From contig JAMWBY010000029.1 in NCBI GenBank assembly GCA_023818745.1, positions 1 through 14,661 on the forward strand: a DNA stretch of 14,661 bases, given 5' to 3'. Below the pieces are notes generated by a model, which saw nothing but the letters and a program-made list of their open reading frames with translations, searched no databases and was not told the DNA's origin. A program made the translations under genes and the position numbers. The first letter of the stretch is position 1, and each line of letters opens with the position of its first letter. Shown here piece after piece: positions 13,857-14,661 of this stretch. This DNA is from Candidatus Omnitrophota bacterium (lineage in GTDB: Bacteria; Ratteibacteria; UBA8468; B48-G9; JAFGKM01).

Positions 13857-14236
13857 TTTTTATTTTTTCTCTCTTGAAGTTTTATTTTTTCCCAGTTTTC
13901 AATAACATCTTTTTCATTCTTAAATTTTTTATTTCCAAATACATGGGGATGCCTTCTTATCATTTTTCTGCATAGATTATCAATCACATCTTCAATTGAA
14001 AACATACCATTTTCTTTTAGAATTTGCGAATGAAACAAAACCTGCCATAAAATATCTCCGAGTTCCTCTTTCATATCTTCATAATTCTTATTCTTCAGTT
14101 CTTTTATAAATTCACTAACTTCTTCCTTTAAATATTTCAATATACTTTCATTTGTTTGCTTTTTATCCCATGGACAGTTTTTTCTTATTTTTTCCATAAT
14201 TTTTACTAAATCATTAAAACCATATTTTTTCTTCAT
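13853..14236 (-). CDS. mazG: MazG-type nucleoside triphosphate pyrophosphohydrolase (single domain)
   Basis: Hydrolyses nucleoside triphosphates to monophosphates and pyrophosphate, a house-cleaning activity. The 127-residue protein has NCPWDKKQT (20-28), the metal-binding EEVSE (38-42) followed by EELGD (57-61), which is the EExxE...ExxD signature of the all-alpha NTP-PPase fold, and RRHPHVF (94-100). It matches one MazG domain; E. coli MazG has two. I chose the ATG at 14236 because GGGTG lies about seven bases upstream and it begins two bases after the upstream stop; a GTG at 14269 inside the upstream gene would add eleven residues unlike the family. Cotranscription with the lipid A acyltransferase is likely. 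Confidence 0.92.
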   Translation of the reverse strand: MKKKYGFNDLVKIMEKIRKNCPWDKKQTNESILKYLKEEVSEFIKELKNKNYEDMKEELGDILWQVLFHSQILKENGMFSIEDVIDNLCRKMIRRHPHVFGNKKFKNEKDVIENWEKIKLQERKNKN

Positions 14237-14238
14237 TT

Positions 14239-14661
14239 TTACACCCATATTTCTTGAAAATTTAACCACTGAGTTGGATATTTTAAAACAATTTTTTCAA
14301 TAATTTTAACACTTTGATTTAATAAAAAATCTATTTTATCTTCTTCTTTTAAACTTTCATCTGGATAATCTATCGCTTCAAAGAAGAGTTTATATTTATC
14401 TTGCTCTCTAACAAAAAAACCAGCAATAAATTCAGTTTTTAATTTAATAGAAAGTGTAGCAGGACCTCTTGGAAAGATTGCTTTTTTCCCCATAAAATTA
14501 ACAATTGTTCCTTTTTCAGTAAAAACCCTATCACCCAAAATTGCCATAATTTTATTTTCTCTTTTAAATTTCAAAAACTTCTTTGGATTTGAACCTGTAA
14601 GTATAACCTCAACCCCTTTGGATTCTCTTATTCTTTTGTATATTTCTGTAATTTTAGGTGT
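14239..14661 (-). CDS. LpxL/HtrB-like lipid A acyltransferase (C-terminal part, runs off window)
   Basis: The last 140 residues of a membrane-associated lysophospholipid-acyltransferase-family enzyme. In order: a helix and strand (EVILTGSNP, 18-26), a MAILGDR block (39-45) matching the family DQ/DR strand, FMGKKAIFPRGPATLSIKLKTEF... (56 onward) with the conserved F-P-x-GPA turn, then a variable strand region and a C-terminal YPTQWLNFQEIW (128-139), the typical R/KYPxQWxxxxxxW ending. The frame is open to the right edge, so the catalytic HX4D motif lies outside the window. In this family LpxL, LpxM and mycobacterial PatA are alike; lipid A biosynthesis is favoured, implying an outer membrane. 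Stops two bases before the mazG start. Confidence 0.83.
   Translation of the reverse strand, partial: TPKITEIYKRIRESKGVEVILTGSNPKKFLKFKRENKIMAILGDRVFTEKGTIVNFMGKKAIFPRGPATLSIKLKTEFIAGFFVREQDKYKLFFEAIDYPDESLKEEDKIDFLLNQSVKIIEKIVLKYPTQWLNFQEIWV

Noticed and set aside
1..14661. CRISPR array, insertion sequence, prophage, toxin-antitoxin or defence system
   Set aside because: No regularly spaced repeats, transposase, integrase or defence-type gene seen on either strand; almost all the sequence is accounted for by core genes.

Overview
The window is an AT-rich bacterial chromosome segment, roughly 30% G+C by eye, with densely packed core genes and no sign of plasmid, phage, insertion sequence or CRISPR. 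Three clues describe the host. MurE carries a DNPR motif, which points to meso-diaminopimelate peptidoglycan. A partial LpxL/HtrB-type acyltransferase points to lipid A and so to a diderm (Gram-negative-type) envelope. The RNase P RNA looks like the ancestral A type. I cannot name the lineage from sequence alone; an uncultured low-GC diderm phylum fits.

Layout. (1) 1-7526, minus strand: the start of a classical division and cell wall (dcw) cluster, in transcription order mraZ-rsmH-ftsL-ftsI-murE-murF-mraY-murD. The genes overlap or nearly touch, and murD runs off the left edge. A promoter-like TTGACA-N17-TTTAAT sits just before mraZ. (2) 7668-10367, minus strand: a C4 zinc-ribbon coiled-coil protein, RNase HI, RNase P RNA (rnpB), then a RhaI-type L-rhamnose isomerase, apparently read in that order from one promoter near 10400-10427. 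(3) 10517-13856, plus strand: ribBA, a possible broken cistron in a 220-284 bp gap, ribH, and a secreted DUF4139 protein overlapping the end of ribH. (4) 13853-14661, minus strand: an LpxL/HtrB-like lipid A acyltransferase (5' end outside the window) followed by single-domain MazG. This unit converges on the DUF4139 gene with a 4-bp overlap.

How they work together. The dcw genes give the cytoplasmic steps of peptidoglycan precursor synthesis (MurE, MurF, MraY, MurD), the septal transpeptidase (FtsI) with its small membrane partner (FtsL), and two regulatory/modifying proteins (MraZ, RsmH). RibBA and RibH give both branches feeding lumazine formation; the RibD and riboflavin synthase steps are not here. 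RNase HI and RNase P RNA serve nucleic acid maintenance and tRNA maturation.

I found no clear undescribed system. The points most worth a second look are the tandem DnaA-box-like repeats in the ribBA leader with a third copy just after ribBA, the probable gene remnant plus inverted repeats between ribBA and ribH, and an rnpB gene wedged between two coding genes so that its P1 helix includes the stop codon of rnhA.
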